Source: Palsa-883 sp963847615 (lineage in GTDB: Bacteria > Pseudomonadota > Alphaproteobacteria > Acetobacterales > Acetobacteraceae). From it: a DNA stretch of 64,000 bases. Both the position numbers and the translations under genes were made by a program. The stretch covers positions 558,001 to 622,000 of the forward strand of contig CAWKAN010000025.1 of NCBI GenBank assembly GCA_963847615.1. The letters run 5' to 3'. The notes under the pieces were generated by a model that was not told the origin of the DNA, did no database searches, and worked only from the letters and a program-made list of their open reading frames with translations. This document shows, in pieces, positions 61,603 through 64,000 of this stretch. Every line of letters begins with the position of its first letter. The first letter of the stretch is position 1.

Positions 61603-62775
61603 CTAAACCACCTTGCGCGCCCGCAGATCGGCGATCTCCGCCGCGCCATAGCCCAGCTCGCCCAGCACCGCGTCGGTGTGTTCGCCCGCCTCCGGCGTCG
61701 GGCTGTGCACGCCCCACGGCGTGCGGCTGAGTTCCACCGCCTGGCCGATTACCTCCACATCGCCCAGCACCTTGTGCGCCACGTGGCGGGTGATGTTCAG
61801 GTGCTTCACCTGCGGATCGGCGAACACCTGGTCGATGCGGTTGATCGGCCCGCACGGCACGCCCGCCGCGTTCAGGATCTCGATCCATTCCGCCGCGGTC
61901 TTGGTGCACGTGATCGCGTTGATCGCCGCGCTCAACTCGCCGCGGTGCCGCGTCCGCTCCGCATTGGTGCCGAACCGCGGGTCGGTCGCCAGCTCCGGCG
62001 CACCGATCACCTTGCAGAAGCGCGCGTAGATCGCGTCGCCCGCCGCGCCGATGTTGAAGTGCCCATCGGCCGTCACATACACCCCGGTGGGCGTCGAGGT
62101 CGGGTGGTCGTTGCCCGCCTGGCCCGGCACCTCGTGGCCGATCGTCCAGCGCGCCGCCTGGAAGTCGAGCATGGCGATCTGCGCCGACAGCAGGTTGCTC
62201 TGCACCCATTGCCCCTCGCCGGAGACCTCGCGCTCCAGCAGCGCCACCAGGATGCCCATGGCGCAGAAGATCCCCGCGGTCAGATCGGCCACCGGGATGC
62301 CGACGCGCACCGGCCCCTGGCCCGGCAGCCCGGTGATCGACATCAGCCCGCCCATGCCCTGCGCGATCTGATCGAACCCGGGACGTTCGCGATACGGCCC
62401 GTCCTGGCCGAAGCCGGAGATCGAGCCATACACCAGCCGCGGATTGATCGGCTTCAGCGACTCGTAGTCGATCCCCAGCCGGAATTTTACGTCGGGCCGG
62501 AAATTCTCCACCACCACGTCGGCGCCGGCGACCAGCCGCTGCAGGATCGCCACCCCCTCCGGCGCCTTCAGATTGAGCTGCATGCTGCGCTTGTTGCGAT
62601 GCAGGTTCTGGAAGTCCGGCCCGTGCCGCTCGCCGCCCATGCCGGAATCGCCCTCCGGCGATTCGATCTTGAGCACGTCGGCCCCCCAGTCGGCGAGCAT
62701 GCGCGCGCAGGTCGGTCCGGCGCGCACGCGCGACAGATCGAGCACCTTGAAGCGGGCGAGCGGCGTGGCCTTCAT
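61603..62775 (-). CDS. CaiB/BaiF family CoA transferase
   Basis: A 390-residue family III CoA transferase: FKVLDLSRVRAGPTCARMLADWGADVLKIESPEGDSGMGGERHGPDFQNLHRNKRSMQLNL, YGSISGFGQDGPYRERPGFDQIAQGMGGLMSITG and AGNDHPTSTPTGVYVTADG. It shares long identical stretches with 49013-50224, so the two are close paralogues. Its ATG overlaps the stop of rpiB (ATGA), indicating joint expression. Confidence 0.92.
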   Translation of the reverse strand: MKATPLARFKVLDLSRVRAGPTCARMLADWGADVLKIESPEGDSGMGGERHGPDFQNLHRNKRSMQLNLKAPEGVAILQRLVAGADVVVENFRPDVKFRLGIDYESLKPINPRLVYGSISGFGQDGPYRERPGFDQIAQGMGGLMSITGLPGQGPVRVGIPVADLTAGIFCAMGILVALLEREVSGEGQWVQSNLLSAQIAMLDFQAARWTIGHEVPGQAGNDHPTSTPTGVYVTADGHFNIGAAGDAIYARFCKVIGAPELATDPRFGTNAERTRHRGELSAAINAITCTKTAAEWIEILNAAGVPCGPINRIDQVFADPQVKHLNITRHVAHKVLGDVEVIGQAVELSRTPWGVHSPTPEAGEHTDAVLGELGYGAAEIADLRARKVV

Positions 62776-63215
62776 GAAGCCTCCATGTCTGCGAGCTTGG
62801 CGACGCGGCGACGGAAATCCGCGTCGGTGGAAAACCGGGCGGCAAGATACAGATCAACCAGGTCGCGCGCGAGCCAGGGCCCGACGATCTGCGCGCCGAG
62901 GCACATCACGTTCACATCGTCATGCTCGACCGCCTGGTGCGCGGAGTGCGCGTCGTGCAGCACGGCGGCGCGGATGCCCTTCACCTTGTTGGCGGCGATC
63001 GCGGCGCCGACCCCGGTGCCGCACACCATGATGCCGCGCGCCGCGGCCCCGGACAGCACGCGCGCCGTCAGCGCCTGCGCGACGTCGGGAAAGTCAACCG
63101 GCGCCGGATCGAAACTGCCGACATCCGTCACCTCGTGGCCGCTGCCGCGCAGATGGGCGATGATCTCCTGCTTGACCGCGAAGCCGGCATGGTCGGATCC
63201 GATGACAAGTTGCAT
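62772..63215 (-). CDS. rpiB: Ribose-5-phosphate isomerase B (RpiB/LacA/LacB family)
   Basis: A 147-residue sugar-phosphate isomerase from ATG 63215. MQLVIGSDHAGF holds the binding Asp8-His9. The catalytic Cys65 is in MVCGTGVGAAIAANK, and HDAHSAHQAVEHDDVNVMCLG follows. It interconverts ribose-5-phosphate and ribulose-5-phosphate or a related sugar. Its link with a CoA transferase is unusual and suggests a sugar-acid catabolic role rather than the housekeeping pentose pathway. Confidence 0.9.
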   Translation of the reverse strand: MQLVIGSDHAGFAVKQEIIAHLRGSGHEVTDVGSFDPAPVDFPDVAQALTARVLSGAAARGIMVCGTGVGAAIAANKVKGIRAAVLHDAHSAHQAVEHDDVNVMCLGAQIVGPWLARDLVDLYLAARFSTDADFRRRVAKLADMEAS

Positions 63216-63357
63216 GGTCCACGCTCCCGTCCATCCCGCGGCCTGGCGCCGCGCCGCCAGGTCCCGACCGGGGCCACGCCGCCGGGCCGGCAGCTTCCCA
63301 TGCCGGGGCATCGGAGTCACGCTGCGCCGAACACGGGGACTGACCAGACGGGGACTG

Positions 63358-63430
63358 ATACCAGGCGTCCGAATGATCGACTCTCCAGCCGTGCCCGCAT
63401 CGTCATGCCGGCCTTCGACCGGCCATGACG
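63358..63430. mobile_element. MITE-like element, family A copy 3 (right end missing)
   Basis: Left end ATACCAGGCGTCCGAATGA, then TCGACTCTCCAG and the CATCGTCATGCCGGCC arm answered by GGCCATGACG, as in copies 1 and 2. No CCTGGTAT end follows, so the copy is truncated. It lies between rpiB and a VOC gene. Confidence 0.7.
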
Positions 63431-63449
63431 TGAGCCGAGGTGCCGCGGT

Positions 63450-63992
63450 TCAGCCGCCCAGCCGCCCCGCCATCGTCGCCACGAACGCCGCGCGCGGCAT
63501 GAACCCCGGATCCTTCGCACAGGCCGCCTCGGTCGCGCGCAGGATCTCCTCGTCCGACAGGCTCAGGTCCAACGGCTCGCCATGCGGCTGCGGCACGTGG
63601 AACGGCGTGTGCAGATACGCCTCCAGCGTGTTGCCCTCCGGGTCGCGGAAATAGATCGACCAGGCATTGCCGTGGCTGACCAGCCGCAGGTCGGTCGCGC
63701 CATGCGCCAGCGCGCGCCGGTGCACCTCGCGCAACTGCGCCAGCGAGTTGACCAGGAACGACACCTGGTTGATCGGGTTGAACCCGCTGTCCTCCGGCCG
63801 GCCGGTCACCAGCACCACCTGGTGATGCTCCCCGGGATCGGCGCTCATGAAGGTCAGGTGCATGCCCGGCGCCCGCCCCGGCCCCTGGTCGGTGACCATC
63901 AGCCCCAGCACCTCGGTGTAGAACTGCACCATTGTCTCGCGGTCGCGCACGAAGATGCCCATATGCGCCAGCCGGGCGCGGATCGCGTTCAT
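63450..63992 (-). CDS. VOC family dioxygenase-like protein
   Basis: A 180-residue vicinal-oxygen-chelate protein starting ATG 63992: LAHMGIFVRDRETMVQFYTEVLGLMVTDQG, SADPGEHHQVVLVTGRP, NQVSFLVNSLAQLREVHRRA and WSIYFRDPEGNTLEAYLHTPFHVPQP. The His in LAHMGI, the His pair in GEHHQ and the Glu in NTLEAY fit the metal site of extradiol-type ring-cleavage dioxygenases. A role in aromatic catabolism is plausible. Only 8 bases of window remain upstream of the start. Confidence 0.86.
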   Translation of the reverse strand: MNAIRARLAHMGIFVRDRETMVQFYTEVLGLMVTDQGPGRAPGMHLTFMSADPGEHHQVVLVTGRPEDSGFNPINQVSFLVNSLAQLREVHRRALAHGATDLRLVSHGNAWSIYFRDPEGNTLEAYLHTPFHVPQPHGEPLDLSLSDEEILRATEAACAKDPGFMPRAAFVATMAGRLGG

Positions 63993-64000
63993 GCGCGCGC

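Noticed and set aside
1..64000. tRNA, rRNA or CRISPR arrays
   Set aside because: No tRNA-like T-loop with matching acceptor stem and no regularly spaced direct repeats were seen; GTTCGAA matches fall inside coding genes.

Overview
The window is GC-rich, densely coded bacterial chromosome. Several features point to an alphaproteobacterium of the Acetobacteraceae/Rhodospirillales type: a secB, Tim44-like and mltA block, a pgeF, lipoprotein and prs run, an AtuA/DUF4387 pair, many CaiB-type CoA transferases, and intergenic palindromic repeats. This placement is an inference from gene content; there is no rRNA, and I saw no tRNA or CRISPR array.

1-9.7 kb is a catabolic block. It holds a dienelactone hydrolase (cut by the window edge), a cytosine-deaminase-like amidohydrolase, an alpha/beta hydrolase, DUF4387, AtuA, a frameshifted enoyl-CoA hydratase/3-hydroxyacyl-CoA dehydrogenase and three luciferase-like (LLM) oxidoreductases. 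9.7-15.6 kb carries a full coenzyme F420 gene set: an fbiC (CofG-CofH fusion), then cofC, cofD, cofE and an F420-dependent glucose-6-phosphate dehydrogenase (fgd) on the opposite strand. The set could make F420, reduce it with glucose-6-phosphate, and spend it in the LLM enzymes. 15.6-25.5 kb is mostly housekeeping: a hairpin cluster with a 118-bp perfect palindrome, a UbiH-type hydroxylase, ftsK, glycogen phosphorylase, a thioesterase, an enoyl-CoA hydratase and the cbpA-cbpM chaperone pair.

25.6-30.7 kb is an arsenic island read leftward: arsR, arsM, an arsR-arsC fusion, an arsenic-type GAPDH and arsJ. It combines methylation, arsenate reduction and the 1-arseno-3-phosphoglycerate export route. 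GAPDH and arsJ carry three frameshifts, and two small elements sit in or beside the island. 30.7-39.5 kb holds a sensor kinase, pgeF, a lipoprotein, prs, an AT-richer orphan gene, a flavin monooxygenase, a GST and a phosphatase. 39.5-41.2 kb is debris: a MITE-like element, an IS3 transposase tail, an OmpA C-terminal fragment and a palindromic repeat. 41.2-48.7 kb holds an unrecognised gene, a glycosyltransferase-like gene, two small hydrophobic genes, secB, a phosphatase, Tim44-like, mltA and a solitary DNA methyltransferase. 49-54 kb holds a CoA transferase, an enoyl-CoA hydratase, cysteine synthase, a rhodanese and a DAO-type oxidoreductase. 54-56.2 kb holds group II intron remains and an IS3-family element. 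56.4-64 kb is a mixed metabolic run, including a DUF2165 gene split by a 143-bp element.

The least expected signal is the set of small non-coding elements. Four families are repeated within the window. One 160-180 bp family has ends TAGCCCG...CGGGCTA, and in all four copies the terminal TAG is the stop codon of the neighbouring gene. A second inserted element can be removed on paper to restore an intact DUF2165 gene exactly. Six single-base frameshifts are scattered over the window, so some sequence error is possible.
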